A DNA stretch of 64,000 nucleotides from Daucus carota subsp. sativus (lineage: Eukaryota > Streptophyta > Magnoliopsida > Apiales > Apiaceae): NCBI RefSeq assembly GCF_001625215.2, contig NC_030385.2:31707598-31771597 (forward strand). The letters run 5' to 3'. The first letter of the stretch is position 1. Each line of letters begins with the position of its first letter. Made by a program: the position numbers and the translations under genes. The notes below the pieces were generated by a model. It did no database searches. It saw only the letters and a list, made by a program, of their open reading frames with translations, and was not told the DNA's origin. Below are positions 1-12,320 of the stretch, piece after piece.

Positions 1-461
1 TTTGTGAATTATATTAATATAAAATAATATTATATATTTCTTTTGTCAAATGGAATAGCAATTGGGGAAATATTGAGTATCGAACCTCTATTAATATGTA
101 TAAAATCATTTCAAGAAAAAAAAAATGAAGGCCTTGACCTTGACTTGCAATTTAGATCTAGACGCTAACTTGTTTACTTTTTCTTTTTGGATAAATTACA
201 ACTTGTCATTATTTTTAGTAGATAATATAAATAACAACTTGTTTTGGTGCTAATTTGAAGAACTTGTCCTGGGTTTCACCAAGATTAATGAATGAAGGTC
301 TTCCTCTGACTTTTGTGCAAGTTCAGAAACAGGGCATCAGTTGAGAATATACAATACTTAAGTAGTTAAGTATATCATGATTAAATCAACACTTGAGCAG
401 GATGGAAATAATAAGGCTTCAGAATTAAATATATTAGTATAGATTAGCAAATTATAGGTTA
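1..461. other. intergenic, AT-rich, no gene seen
   Basis: No open frame, RNA gene or clear repeat end was recognised here. The stretch is AT-rich and lies downstream of the minus-strand CK2 beta gene. Confidence 0.5.
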
Positions 462-856
462 GAGCATCTCCAACGGCGTTGGCTATAATCGTTGGCTAAA
501 TTGGACCTGTAAGACATTATGTAAACTTTGCTGAACCTGTAAGACATTTTGCTTCAATGGTATTGGCTATATTGGTTGGTTATAATTTAAAAATAGTATG
601 TTATTAATATTTTAAATTGTTAAAATAGAATATATCAGTTCAATATGGTAATAAATGATGTGCAATCTTCCTACAGATTTTCTTGAAGACCTGTAGAGGT
701 TCGACAAATTTAGCCATCCATAGGAGGTTGGCTAAATTTATAGACAACAGGTGAGCATGGTTGGAGTTGAGTTTTTGGAGCTGTTGGCTAAATTTTTTTA
801 TTTTAGGTATGCCAACTCATCTTTTTGCCAATGGCTTTAGATGGTTGGAGATGCTC
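462..856. mobile_element. Tourist-like MITE (PIF/Harbinger)
   Basis: The ends are inverted copies of GAGCATCTCCAAC and GTTGGAGATGCTC, flanked on both sides by TTA (459-461 and 857-859). A 3-bp TTA target duplication with GAGCATCTCCAA ends is typical of Tourist-like PIF/Harbinger MITEs in plants. The interior has no coding capacity and contains sub-terminal inverted phrases (GTTGGCTAAAT). Confidence 0.85.
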
Positions 857-1382
857 TTAGCCAACATAGCAAACAGTTTTATATTTTATCCTTAACAGAA
901 TGTGATAGCTCAATTAACTACTAGAATCGACAATTCTGATTATAAAAATTATATATTCAGATTAGCAATTATACACTCTCCATCAATACAATATGCATAT
1001 TTATAGCTCAGATTACCTATGTATGTGTAAATGTCAGACTTCAAAAATCATAGCAAAGCCAGTCCCTTGGTCATCGAAATTGCGTAGTCTTACTAATATT
1101 ATTTCACCTGCTAAAATGTAAAAAGTTTAACAACTTCGAAATAGACTGATACTGATCTATCCCAAATTTACATCCAGAAGATTATCCAACTGCCGAAAAC
1201 AACCCCCTAGATTAAGAAGATTCAAATTTAAGTCAATGGTCCACACTGATATCCTGTGTCATCAGTGTAATCAAGCTGGCACCATCATTCCACATTCCGG
1301 TGTCCAACATGAACATAACTAACTTTCCTGCCAAAGTATATAAACTCGAATAAAACTCTGGAAGTAGCTCATGTACCTAAAG
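857..1382. other. 3' flank of the CK2 beta gene
   Basis: AT-rich DNA between the Tourist-like MITE and the last CK2 beta coding exon. Its part nearest the gene should hold the 3' UTR of the minus-strand transcript. No other feature was seen. Confidence 0.4.
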
Positions 1383-4300
1383 TTATGGCTTGTGGACTTT
1401 GAAACCGAATACTTTAGGAACATAACTGCGAGAATCTCGTTGTGGCTTGAGATGGTTATAAGTCATCAGAAATAAGTGAGGAAATGTTGACCCGAAATAA
1501 GCCCCATCAATGGCTGAAAAAACCCAAAAGAGACTAATTAGAATATTGTTAAACAAATTTATATACCACCTTAGACTATAGTTAGGATCACAAATTTGAT
1601 GCATTTATACAAGACATGCTAAGAATTTATTATAAATATAACTTTAACCAGGGACGGAACCAGGAATTTGGATTGGGGTGGGCTTGACAAGTCAATAACG
1701 AACAAAAATATACCCACCAGTATATTTAGGAGGTCGAAAGACCTCATGTGCTGATATCTAATAGAGATATCCTCACTGCACTATATTAGGGATCGAAAAA
1801 AAATAGAACTCCACCTACTTACTCCTCATTTTCTATTCTATTCTCTGTATCTTGTTGATTATATTGATGGGCTGGACCTAATTGATAGTGGGTTTGGATT
1901 CAAGTAACACATAAATTGCATAATATATATAACTACTAGACATTTTTTTCAAAAACTACCCAGGGCTTAAGCCCAGCTTAGCCCTTGAGTAGTTCCGTCT
2001 CTGACTTTAACTATATTCACAAACTACGTTCACATAAGGATTCTAAGAAAACAACACAAGAACCTCATATGTCTTAGTGTGAAATTTTAAGTCTTGATAT
2101 CTATTATCACATGTATATGCGATCCACGAGAAGCTTCAGATATGTCTGGATGTGTGTGTGTTTTTGAACCCATGGATTCTTTTTTATTCAGATATGGTAC
2201 TGCAGCAGTTAAAACCATTGTGCCAATATATGGACATGATTGTTGTTTTCCACAAACGGAGGTCCTAGAAACAGTTGAAAAAAAAGGTTATGTGATCCCA
2301 TTTATTCATCATTTCATGTTTTCTGCAAAGGCCTGTAAGTGTGTTCTTCCTCATTTCTGGCTGCACGTTTTTGAGAAAATTGTGTGGTAGATGACAATGG
2401 TCTATAGGAGAAGGAATGTAAGAAATGCTTTTATAACTGCAAGATAGAGGAACCTATAGTCTTAAAGTTCAAATCCACTTTTACTTTCTGATCCATACAA
2501 TTAGAGACTGCATATCTATATGGATCAGAAAAGTCATACGCAATTTAGAAGGTAAGTAACCCTATAATGAGCATATAGATATATCTATTCTCTTAACAAT
2601 TATACAAGGTTCAAAACTGTCACTAGAATGCATAACTTTAGCAGTAAACCAAAGATTACAAATTTAAAAGCCTGCAATAAGTTACCATATTGATATCTGG
2701 TACGCGGCAAGTATATATCTTCGCATTGTGGACAGTAAATCCTCACATAGCTTGACCTGGGAATATCTGACTGGCCAACTGGCAAACATGCCTGTTCGTT
2801 GCAAAAAGTCCTCGGGCATGTCCCAAATTCATTATTCTTGTACTTCTCCATCTACAGAAGTGTTTAGAAGCATTTTGAGTCCATACAGATTGGTAGTCCT
2901 AAATTTTGTAAAGATGTGCCGGAAATAATTAATGCAAGAGAGTAAATTACCATTGCTGACAACCCTTTGCTCGTTAGTATATATCGGGCATGAATAAGAC
3001 CATAGAGCATCTCTGCTGCTGATTCAACTAATGAATTCTGTTCTTCACTAAGCTTATCACCTGTATAAATTGTAAAAAAGAACGTATCAGTTACAGAAAG
3101 GGAGCATTGTATTGAATTTTTTTTCGTAGTAAAGCATTTCCTATGCCAGCAATATAGCAGATGGATGACACAGCTCTTCCCGAGATGATGAAATCTATTA
3201 TGGAACTAGGATCATTACCATATCTATTTCAAAATCCGGGCAGTCAGTTACTCGTACTTGGAATAATGTAATTTTCACATTGAAATCTAGTGATACATAA
3301 GCTCTTTTACAGTTCGAGTTCCTAGAATATATGACCTTCAAAATGTACAAATTAATAATTCTTCAACATATACATAGGCATTATGAGAATGAACATATTC
3401 AAAATACTTGTGGAAGACCGGTAGTCCAAAAAAAATTTCTATTGCCGGAGGAATTTTTAATATTAACAACCACAGAAATCTTGACAAAGTAAATTTAATT
3501 AGAAGAATGCAGAAATGCCACAACCCAAGCAAAGCACTCAGAAAGCTGAATAAGATCAAAATTGAGAGGAACGGAAGAAATTTTTAACCTAAATGGTCTA
3601 CATATTTTTAATACAATAGCTGCAGGAAATGTTATTTACTGCAACAGGATTTCCAGGCAGAACCATCAGCTATCCGACTCCAGTAGTCAGAAGTCAGAAC
3701 TAGCAACCACGATTAGTAAACTGCGCAAGGCCTTCCCAATGGAAACTTTTTAAACAGCTATAGTAAGTAAAAATACACTTAAAGAAGACTAGCCAGGAGC
3801 AAAAAGACACATAAATGAAAGTGGAAATGACACTTTAAAGGCTATGTATGGAAAAGGTTCAAAGCCGTCAAACAGAGGACTCACGAATTAGAATACAGAC
3901 TTGGTACATAGAGTTTCAACTACATTCGAACACATACACAGTTGGATGTGATTAAGGAAAAACCCTTTCTGATGCCCTCAGTAATTAACTCATTAGGTAA
4001 TCAAACTACTAAACTGATATATTAAAAAAAAGATCTACTCAAGGAAACGGCAAATAGACATTACCATGGGATGACTCAACATCTAAAATTAAGTCAAGGG
4101 CATAGTCGTAGTATGGAACTTGACTGCTTAGCCCACAAAGGTTAAAATCATCTTGAATGTAATCATCATCCACCTCGCAGAAGAATTCATGTCCTTTCAG
4201 ATTGCAAAACCAGGAGACCCAGGAAACATATTCACCTTCAGAACCACTAACATCGGACTCATCAACTGATGTTTCAGATTCTTCTGTCACAAAGTAGGTG

Positions 4301-6229
4301 CAAGTATAATTAATAACTGAATAAGAATGAGAGCTTGTAAAACAGATTAATGGGTCATATCCACTTTAAACTCAAACAATATTTAAATTACGCAAAGGCC
4401 AATATCTAAGCCTAACGCAATCAAGCAAATCACATTATTATACTACATAATTACATAGATTACAAATTTAAATTTGTAACTATTACAAAATATGAAAATA
4501 ACGATAATTATTATGAATAAATAAATTTAATTTGAATAGAACTATATTCATTAATTTAGCAATACCAATTAAACAATGACAGATATACAAAAATCATGAA
4601 TCAAGCTGTTGCATTCAAGGTGATGGTTAAAGATTGGTTATGCACCAGTCTCCAAAACCACTTTAAATCAACTGGAAGGCTAAGAGCAGAAAATTTGTGA
4701 CGTAAGCACTGAACTACTGAAGTAGAAATCAACCCAAAGGGTTACTTTTATAGAGGTTAAATCAATGCTTTGCATCTATACTAGGGCCAGTCCAAGATAG
4801 TAAAAGTTTTAACATTAAAAACAGTCATTGTAACTCTACTGGAACTCTAAAAGAACACTCTCAGTTAGGACTAAGATCCCTTAAAAAATGACGGCCTGTA
4901 CGAAAATATTGTTGCTCATGTGAATGCCACTTGTAGTTCTATGTTAAGAAAATTTAAAGACAAAATCCAACCATTTTGTTCTTTGGTAGAAGATGAAACA
5001 AAGAATCAAGACAACTTGTACAAAACCCACCAACATTACAGAGGCTATGTTTGTTTTACGGGATTAAAATGTTGAATATATTTCATCCAATAAAGCCGTC
5101 ATCCTAGAACCCTAAGGTTTTGGAAGAGCTGGTTACTTAACATCATAGTTCTTGATTATTTACAATTTGCACTCATCTAATTCCTAAACCCTTAAAGAAA
5201 TCCTATATTCCCATGGACTGCCTTTCATCACTTTATGATTCATTTTTGGGCGACAATTACTCTCACCTGTCCGAAGTTCTTATTGGTCCAGTTACAATAT
5301 GAGTAAATAATGATTGAAATTTTAGTCTAACTTAAAAATTAAAACAGGGGTCAAATCAGAACAAATAGACAAGAATGTAAGGATTAATGATCCCTTTAAA
5401 AAATAGCCAGAGAGTCTTACACAAAATTATTCGTACCTCATTATGCCCATCAAAACCTTTAACTAGCTTCAGCATGTTTCATAAAAGGTTAATTGCTCAT
5501 ATCTATATCCATGAATGGTGCAACAACAGTTCAAAAAGACACATAAAACAAAAAGAAGATCCTGGATGATTTGAGTTAAAAAATACAAAAAAACAATTAC
5601 TACATCATTGTTGACTATCCACTTATCTCACTCTGAAACTTCTTACACGGTATATATTTTGTTCTTCCCAAATTAGTTACTCCCTTCTCTCATACTTCAC
5701 ACCCTAAAGGGCTGAAACATAGCATTACAAACATCCTATCACCATATCACAGTAACATTATTCCTAAATGAGCCCGTCTCAAGTTGTTTCTTTTGTTTCG
5801 CCAATCGTCATTCAACAATTATTCACTAAATCAATTTTACGAAACTTTTCTCAATAAACCCAAAAATACCACCAATTTTCACTCAGCATTGGATCAAAAT
5901 AACCCATAAAATCAACAGAAACAATAAATTACCCATTTAAAATATCTTAAAACACGAATCAAAGAAAACCCATTAGGCCTTAAGTATTACTTTTCATTCA
6001 CCTATAAACAAATACACAATCATACAGCACAAAGGGATCTCTTCAAGCCAGACAATCAAATCAACAAATCAAGGCATGTATGCAGAGAGACTCATATATC
6101 TATACAATAGATTACAAGTTTCATGAACAAATAATATACAATCAGCTGGAAATAATAATAAAGGATAAGAAGAAACTCACCCTCAGAGACCACCTTGTCC
6201 TTGTTTTTATTAGTTGAAGTGGAAGGCAT
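1383..6229 (-). CDS. CKB: casein kinase II (CK2) regulatory beta subunit
   Basis: Regulatory subunit of the Ser/Thr kinase CK2; two beta subunits bridge two catalytic alpha subunits. Coding exons (minus strand): 6229-6181, 4283-4065, 3060-2951, 2851-2686 and 1513-1383. All introns are GT-AG and the phases agree, giving 224 residues. The family signature is clear: an acidic [16 protein letters not shown] stretch, [20 protein letters not shown] near residues 37-56, then [16 protein letters not shown]. The zinc-binding cysteines are C138, C143, C166 and C169 (CPRTFC and CPQC), and the dimer region ends [15 protein letters not shown] with a C-terminal VFGFKVHKP. Plant CKB proteins I know have about 270-290 residues with a long N-terminal extension. 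Here exon 1 gives only 16 residues ([16 protein letters not shown]), so this is either a short-N-terminus paralog or an alternative start. The 1.9-kb first intron is unremarkable. The exon 4/5 junction reads RYQYAIDGA where Arabidopsis has YQGNIDGA. Confidence 0.93.
1649..2003. mobile_element. non-autonomous hAT element
   Basis: A 355-bp element with ends CAGGGACGGAAC and GTTCCGTCTCTG, flanked by a perfect 8-bp target duplication ACTTTAAC (1641-1648 and 2004-2011). An 8-bp duplication with CAGGGACGGA-like ends is diagnostic of hAT transposons. It has no transposase. It sits inside the last intron (1514-2685) of the CK2 beta gene and does not touch the splice sites. Confidence 0.9.
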
Positions 6230-7189
6230 CGAGTATATGTATGTATGTAATCGATCTCTGAGTTAGAACGGGTTGTGGGTTCAATAGATAAACATGTTTC
6301 TTTGTTCGTCGGACCTTAAAATCTGAGCTTTTAGGACAGATTTTAGCTGCAAGAGTGCGATTAAAGATTTGGGAACAAGTGCGCTAACATCATCAAACTC
6401 TAAGTTCCTAATTTAATTACCAAAAAAATTAAGAAACACTTCTACAGTATTTATAAGTAAATTATTTTAATAATTCAGTATATTCCTCTCGAATAGCTTG
6501 GGATGAATCAATTAATCAATCAATCATTTGATTAAAATATCGATCATCAATATTATTTATTATACTTACTTACTATGATATATAATATAATTATATCAAT
6601 TATATTTATCTAATGTTGTAGAGTGTGTTTTTTATTTTTAATAATAAAATCTTATTATTTGTCTTTTAAATTATAGTAAAAAAGATATTTATGTAAAATT
6701 AAATCTTATTTAGATACGAGAATAGTATAATATGTAATGCAAGCCTTATACAAAACAATTGATTATACAAGGTCTATATTAATTTTATAAGAAAATTTTG
6801 AATTTTTCTTACTAGAAATTAGTTATATAATGCCAACTTGGTAGGGATTTAGATTTGAATGATTTTGTGTTCTGACTGCAAAAGAATTTCATGAGTCTGT
6901 AATTATGAGAATTGTTTGTGTGTATATAGAGATTACTTTCAAATATAAATTAATTTTTAAATATAAATTAAAAGTCAATTTTATTGTCACTTTTTATAAT
7001 TATAGAAATCATCAATTATATTTCATTAATTATTGTTTTGTATTGTAAAATTAGTAGTATTTATTTTTCACAATTAAATAAACTTGGTAGTCTTAATTAT
7101 TGGTGGTCAATTATTTATGATCGACCGGAATCGCGAGAGATTTATGATAGAAGTGAATAAAGAAGTTGTGTGAAAGTGGCAAGTACTTC
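6230..7189. other. CK2 beta upstream region
   Basis: Contains the 5' UTR and promoter of the minus-strand CK2 beta gene next to 6230; no clear TATA box was assigned. The rest is very AT-rich with no gene, RNA or convincing repeat boundary. Confidence 0.35.
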
Positions 7190-7386
7190 ATTAAAGAGAG
7201 CAAGTTTATGATTTATCACCAGCTAATCACCACTCTTTGCCATATAAATTACCAATAATAAGATTTTAATCTATCATAAATTACAAATAACAAGATTTTA
7301 TTAAAATCTTATTATTTGCAACTTATGATGGCAAAGAACGGTGATTACCTGGTGGTAAGTCATAAAACGCGTACTCTCTTAACGAT
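7190..7386. repeat. palindromic MITE, family unassigned
   Basis: Two arms of about 80 bp form an imperfect inverted repeat around a short centre near 7285. The left arm runs from AAAGAGAGCAAG through ACTCTTTGCCAT, and the right arm mirrors it (ATGGCAAAGAACG, ending GTACTCTCTTAAC). TTAA-like bases at both ends make the exact boundary and target duplication unclear. Confidence 0.6.
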
Positions 7387-8742
7387 ATGATTTGGCCGGA
7401 GGTGTATTATTATAATAATCATAGTAGGAGTGAAGATGCGGATGAAGATGATGAATATATATGTTATATTATAAATATGTTTGTAGAGTTGGGCTCAATG
7501 GAGACCAAAAATTTTGGAGTCATTAGAGACTACAGGATCTACCGTTAAATAATATGGCAATTAATGGACATGATTAAATATTCTTTGTCCTGCATTTCTT
7601 GTCCTGCATTTCTAGTTTTGTAATATTAATAATTTACACTATTCTTGTCCTGCATTTCTAGTAATGTATTATTAATATTCTTGTTTTAATTTTAATTCAA
7701 AACTATGTTTGTAATTTACACTATTCTTGTCATGCATTTCTAGTAATGTAATATTAATAATTTGTCCCGCATATTTATGATATATCTAAGTGTTATTTTG
7801 TCTTGCAACAAATTCAATTCGTTGCAGGACAATGACAATGAGTTCAGTGCCAATCATAGCAGTGTCCAACCACATCTTTGTTTTGTATGCAATTATTATT
7901 ATTATTTGTTAGGATTTCGGTGATTGAACACCAATATTATGGAATTATTATTTCATGTTATGCAAGATTTAGAAGTACTGCTTGTTGTTCATCGATTTAG
8001 AAGTGCAGGACATGATAGGGTGAGAAACCAAACATGCAGGACAAAATATATGCAGCCGTTGGATGTTTAATGATTGGATGGCCAGGATTAGGTCTCTACA
8101 GTCTCCAAATAATCCAGTCTCCATAAAACTTTCTTCTATGTTTGTATATATTTATATTTGAGAGATATATTGTATATAATACAGTGATATATGATATATA
8201 AATGAAAATTTTCTGTAGTTAAAAATAATGATTACAAATGAGTTCGATGGTGGTTTTTAGTTTGCCGACTATTTTTCACTTTTAATTATTTTGTTATTTT
8301 AAACTTGTGAAGTTGATTTTTCATTTTTAATTATTTGTTATTTTAAGCTTGTGAAGATAGGTGTATCTGTTTCTTTCGCACTCTCGTACACCATGATCGT
8401 ATATAATACGATCTCACAAATTTAATATTAAAACTAATGAACACAGTATCACATGAAAATGAGATGCACTGGTATGGCCAGAGAACGAGGAACGAGATAA
8501 TTGTGTAATCCCTCAAAACCCGATTCTTTTGCTTTAAAATCGAAGAATTTAATCGTCTCAGTTTCCATCATTATTTAGTTGTGACGTTACACGAGGAAAA
8601 ATAAACCTCAAACGGCTCGTAACTCGTAGACATGAGTAAGGAAATGAGATAAATGCAGTTCCAATATCAATATCTCGTACTGTTTTCAGGGATACATGAT
8701 AATCATGAAGTTTTCTTTGCCATTTATTTTTCTAATTATGGA
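7387..8742. repeat. AT-rich region with a probable non-autonomous DNA element (about 7490-8130)
   Basis: Ends near 7490 (AATGGAGACC) and 8130 (GTCTCCATAAAAC) are inverted relative to each other, and a second inverted pair lies inside (GGAGTCATTAGAGAC against GTCTCTACAGTCTCC). The interior repeats the phrase TTGTCCTGCATTTCT several times between 7587 and 7735. No coding capacity was seen and no target duplication could be fixed. The remainder to 8742 shows nothing recognisable. Confidence 0.4.
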
Positions 8743-8751
8743 TTATACAAA

Positions 8752-8941
8752 CGGTTTGGCTAGTGTGTGCCCATGGGCACATGCTAAGCGCGGAAATTTT
8801 TGTATTTGAGAGATTTTGATTGGTGTGGTTGGTGTATTTGCAGGGGGTCCATCATTATCATGAGATAGGAACCAATCAAAATATCCAAGCACAAAATTTT
8901 CCGCGCTTAGCATATGCCCAGGGCACACCATAGAAAAACCG
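8752..8941. mobile_element. Mutator-type MITE, copy 1
   Basis: A 190-bp palindromic element with ends CGGTTTGGCTAGTGTGTGCCC and an inverted partner reading CGGTTTTTCTATGGTGTGCCC. It is flanked by a perfect 9-bp duplication TTATACAAA (8743-8751 and 8942-8950). A 9-bp duplication points to the Mutator-like superfamily. The same family recurs at 11597-12759 and 17223-17414. Confidence 0.9.
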
Positions 8942-8950
8942 TTATACAAA

Positions 8951-9431
8951 TACTAATTTAATTCTATCTATATTTATGTCAATATACCTTTTCTATCACC
9001 AAGTAGTACTACACTGGTCGCCTCCCTACATTTTCTTTTAAATTTCAGTTAAACACTTTTCCTGTTTTATTTTACTATAAACAATTCTCTTTTACATTTT
9101 GAAAAATGTATATAGATTATATTAATTTAATTATAACATTATCGAAATATATGTATAATAAAATTCTTGGTTTATTCTTGAAATAATACATTTTAATACT
9201 TGTTCTTTGAAACATAAGTTTTCTTGAAAAAATTTGTTATAAATTTCGATGCCTTCCTAAAAATCAGTTAAAGTTATAGAGGTCGGATAAGCCTACTATA
9301 ACAGTCTTCTACATTACAAGATAGGCATGCTAAACAAACAAACAACAATCTCTTGACCCAAATCTCTTCTCTTCATTTCATTATATCTCACATAAACCCT
9401 GTAAAATTTAAACCATCAAAAATCATTTGAT
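8951..9431. other. upstream region of the glycosyltransferase gene
   Basis: AT-rich DNA leading into the glycosyltransferase gene. The last 150 bases are CA- and CT-rich, as in a plant 5' UTR. No TATA box or other motif could be assigned with confidence. Confidence 0.4.
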
Positions 9432-11088
9432 ATGATCATGGATCATCAACAATCCAAGTATAATTCCAAAGTCATCGAAAATGGCGTTTACATATTTGTT
9501 CTCTGTGGTTTACTCTACGTTGTGTTTTTCAACCAGAGCACTATCAAATCCTTCTTCCCTGCTCTTCAACAATCCCCACCTCAATCCACCAACACACTTC
9601 ATGTAAGTCTCTCATGCCTCGTTAGTTTCAGAAATTTAAATACTCACGTTCACGTGACCATGTTACGTTCTCGACTTGTTTTTTTGTCAATGTTATTTGA
9701 TTGCTGATAAATATTGCATGTGTCACAGCTGAAGCCTAAGACGTACAAGGACGAACTCGACGCAGCACTAGCAAAGGCTTCGGGACAGAACAAGACGTTG
9801 ATAATAGCTATAGTGAACAGGGCTTACGTCGAAGGATACAAGCCGATGCTAGATATATTTTTAGATGGATTATGGCTGGGAGAAGACACGCAAGGCCTTA
9901 AGGACCATCTTCTGGTCGGTGCAATGGATCAAACCTCGTATCGACGATGCATATTTCACGGATTACATTGCTACAAGCTTAAAACGGACGGTGTGGATTT
10001 CGTTGCAGAGAAGCTTTACATGTCTGATGAGTTCATTAAAATGATGTGGAGACGAACATTGTTTCTCGGTGATGTTCTGAAACGCGGTTACAACTTCATT
10101 TTCACGGTATTATTCATATTTGTCATTATAGCTAAGCTAGATCAATTATATTTAGCAAAATATAATTACTGCTTAATTAGTATTTTTTTCTTAATCAGAA
10201 ATTTTTGCTAGATATATAAAGTAATGACATTAACAGATCAACTTAAAAGGCGTTTGGGTGGTTTTTTGTTGGACCTGATTTGAAAGGCCTTTCAGAATAG
10301 ATAGGCTATTATCTAGTTTTGTTGTTGAGGTTTTAGTCAATATATAGTCACCGGGTTTTCTTTTTTTGGTATGTAGATTAAGAAATGTTATGTATTTTTG
10401 AATAAAACCTGGTTTTTGAGATTTTTGTTTAGATAAAAACAGAAAAAAATTATACATTATGATGCATTTTTTATATCTCTGCGCTCTGTTCATTGAGCAT
10501 GTTTGGCAGAGTTCATTCAGGAGAAATAAGGACTTATTTTCGGGAAAAAATCCCATTTACATTTGTTCTCCTTCAAATTTTTTACAGGATACAGATGTGT
10601 TATGGCTCAGAAATCCATTTCCGAAACTAATAGTAAACGGAAGTATAGACTTGCAGATCAGTACTGACAGATTTAACGGAGACCAGTGGTCTGAGCAGAA
10701 TTTAATCAACACGGGTTTTTACATGGTCAGATCAAACAACAGAACAATAGCCCTGTTTGATTCCTGGTACGCCCAGAAAAACAATTCGAGAGGCCTGAAA
10801 GAACAGGATGTCCTCGCAAACTTAATGCACCAGGGCCTGTTCCGCAACTTAGGACTCAAAGTTATGTTCTTAGACACTGTTTTCTTTAGCGGTTTTTGTG
10901 AGAATAGCAGAGATGCTCGGCTTGTTTCTACAGTTCATGCTAATTGTTGTAGGAGCATTGTTGCCAAGGTGGCTGATCTTTCTACTGTTATGGCTGATTG
11001 GAGGAGGTTCAAGAGCTTGCCAGCTAACGAGAGCTCGACGTTTGTCTGGTCGCTTCATGATAGATGCATTAATTCCTGGAGACCCTGA
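9432..11088 (+). CDS. GT77-like nucleotide-diphospho-sugar transferase
   Basis: Probable Golgi type II membrane glycosyltransferase of the plant nucleotide-diphospho-sugar transferase (DUF271/GT77-like) family. Donor and acceptor sugars are unknown. Exons 9432-9602, 9729-10106 and 10588-11088 (GT-AG, all phase 0) give 349 residues, the usual size. A single hydrophobic anchor lies at residues 18-34 (GVYIFVLCGLLYVVFF). The metal/nucleotide-binding DTD motif is at residues 184-186 in FIFTDTDVLWLRNPFPKL; it is created exactly across the exon 2/3 junction, which supports the gene model. Further family motifs are NTGFYMVRSNN and EQDVLANLMHQG. The first two in-frame ATGs (9432 and 9438) are both possible starts. 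The gene looks intact. Family members include cell-wall arabinosyl-, galactosyl- or xylosyltransferases, but this one cannot be assigned more closely from sequence alone. Confidence 0.9.
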
Positions 11089-11490
11089 ACTGTAATTTGC
11101 TTAGCATTCTCAGTTAGTTGGTGTGTTTTGTTCTTTAGCTTTTCATACATTAACTTGAGGTTCAAGGTTCTGTCATCTGTGCTGATTTCAGTGTAATATG
11201 TTATGTATCTGCATGTATTACTAATCTATTTCAAACAAATTCTATATATCACTGCACTTATTTATGCAAATTGTCAAGTGCTTATCAAGATTATATATGT
11301 GCATATTTAACTTTATAGATTATCCCGTTCCGTTAGCCAAACAACAAGTTTTATTAATCATATTGAAATCCAAAACTAGCTCTACCCTCTTATGTCATCA
11401 TTTTTCAATTGTCCACTTTAACCGAATGTTCAAATTAAATTAATTAATGACCAAATTTTTTGGATCCATTCAATCATCTACTTACATTTT
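11089..11490. other. 3' flank of the glycosyltransferase gene
   Basis: Contains the 3' UTR and flank of the glycosyltransferase gene (TG- and T-rich to about 11230), then AT-rich DNA without recognisable features. Confidence 0.4.
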
Positions 11491-11596
11491 ACCTTGAAAG
11501 CGATTTCAAAGTCTCATAACATGAATCAGGGTAAATATCTCTTACCTTGAAAGCGATTTCAAAGTCTCATAACGTGAAGCAGGGTAAATATCTCTT
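11491..11596. repeat. 53-bp tandem duplication
   Basis: Two nearly identical 53-bp units (11491-11543 and 11544-11596) starting ACCTTGAAAGCGATTTCAAA and ending in ATATCTCTT. The second unit's ATATCTCTT also serves as the left target duplication of the adjacent MITE. Confidence 0.85.
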
Positions 11597-11772
11597 CGGT
11601 TATTCAAGTGTGTATCCATAGGCACATGCTATGCGCCAAATTTTATAAATATGACTCATTATATACTTATATATAATAAGCGTAAGGGAGATAATTTGGT
11701 CGCATGGTCCTCTGGTCCAAAAGCTTATCATCCGTTGGATCTTATATTGAACAAATAAGCACCGTTAGATTG

Positions 11773-11910
11773 GAAAATTAACTTCTGTTCTGCAAGGCAA
11801 CTGATATCACCTTGCATATTTATAATTCCTTTTCTGAATCCGAAAATTAACTTCTGTTCTACAAGTCAACTGATATCACCTTGCATATTTATAATTCCTT
11901 TTCTGAATCC
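11773..11910. repeat. 69-bp tandem duplication inside the Helitron
   Basis: Two 69-bp units (11773-11841 and 11842-11910), each containing GAAAATTAACTTCTGTTCT and ending in CCTTTTCTGAATC, with only a few differences between them. Confidence 0.85.
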
Positions 11911-12229
11911 AAAACAAATTCTGTGTTTCACGTGTATATGATTTTTTTAATCCCAAATAAATATTTCCTACCAGTTTTATTCGTAGAATCATATAAATCC
12001 CACTGTCACAATTTTTTATAATATATTTTAAAATTAATAAGCCGGATTTATGTGATTAGCAAATACAAAAACTTTTTCTTAATCCAAAATAGATCTACCT
12101 TCTTATTGCATGTTTATGATTCCTTTTCTTAATTCAAAAACAAATTATGTTTATCAATTTTGATTTAGAACCATATAAATTTTTTGAAAAATATTTAAAT
12201 CACATTATATATTTTTTTATTTTTTTTTA

Positions 12230-12320
12230 ACCTAGGAACCCACAACCGCTACCCTTCGGATCACGCAAGAGGATATATGTCCTCTCTTTAACCAGCTAAA
12301 TCAACCCTTGCGGGCTATTT
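12230..12320. repeat. dispersed repeat fragment (SINE- or LTR-like phrase)
   Basis: The phrase AACCGCTACCCTTCGG followed by CAAGAGGATATATGTCC and AACCCTTGCGGG resembles a short repeat seen in many plant genomes. It is too short to classify and has no clear ends. Confidence 0.3.

Noticed and set aside
1383-6229. Plus-strand ORFs within the CK2 beta gene (2094-2390, 2728-2928, 5387-5569)
   Set aside because: They are in introns or antisense to exons and have no protein-like features.
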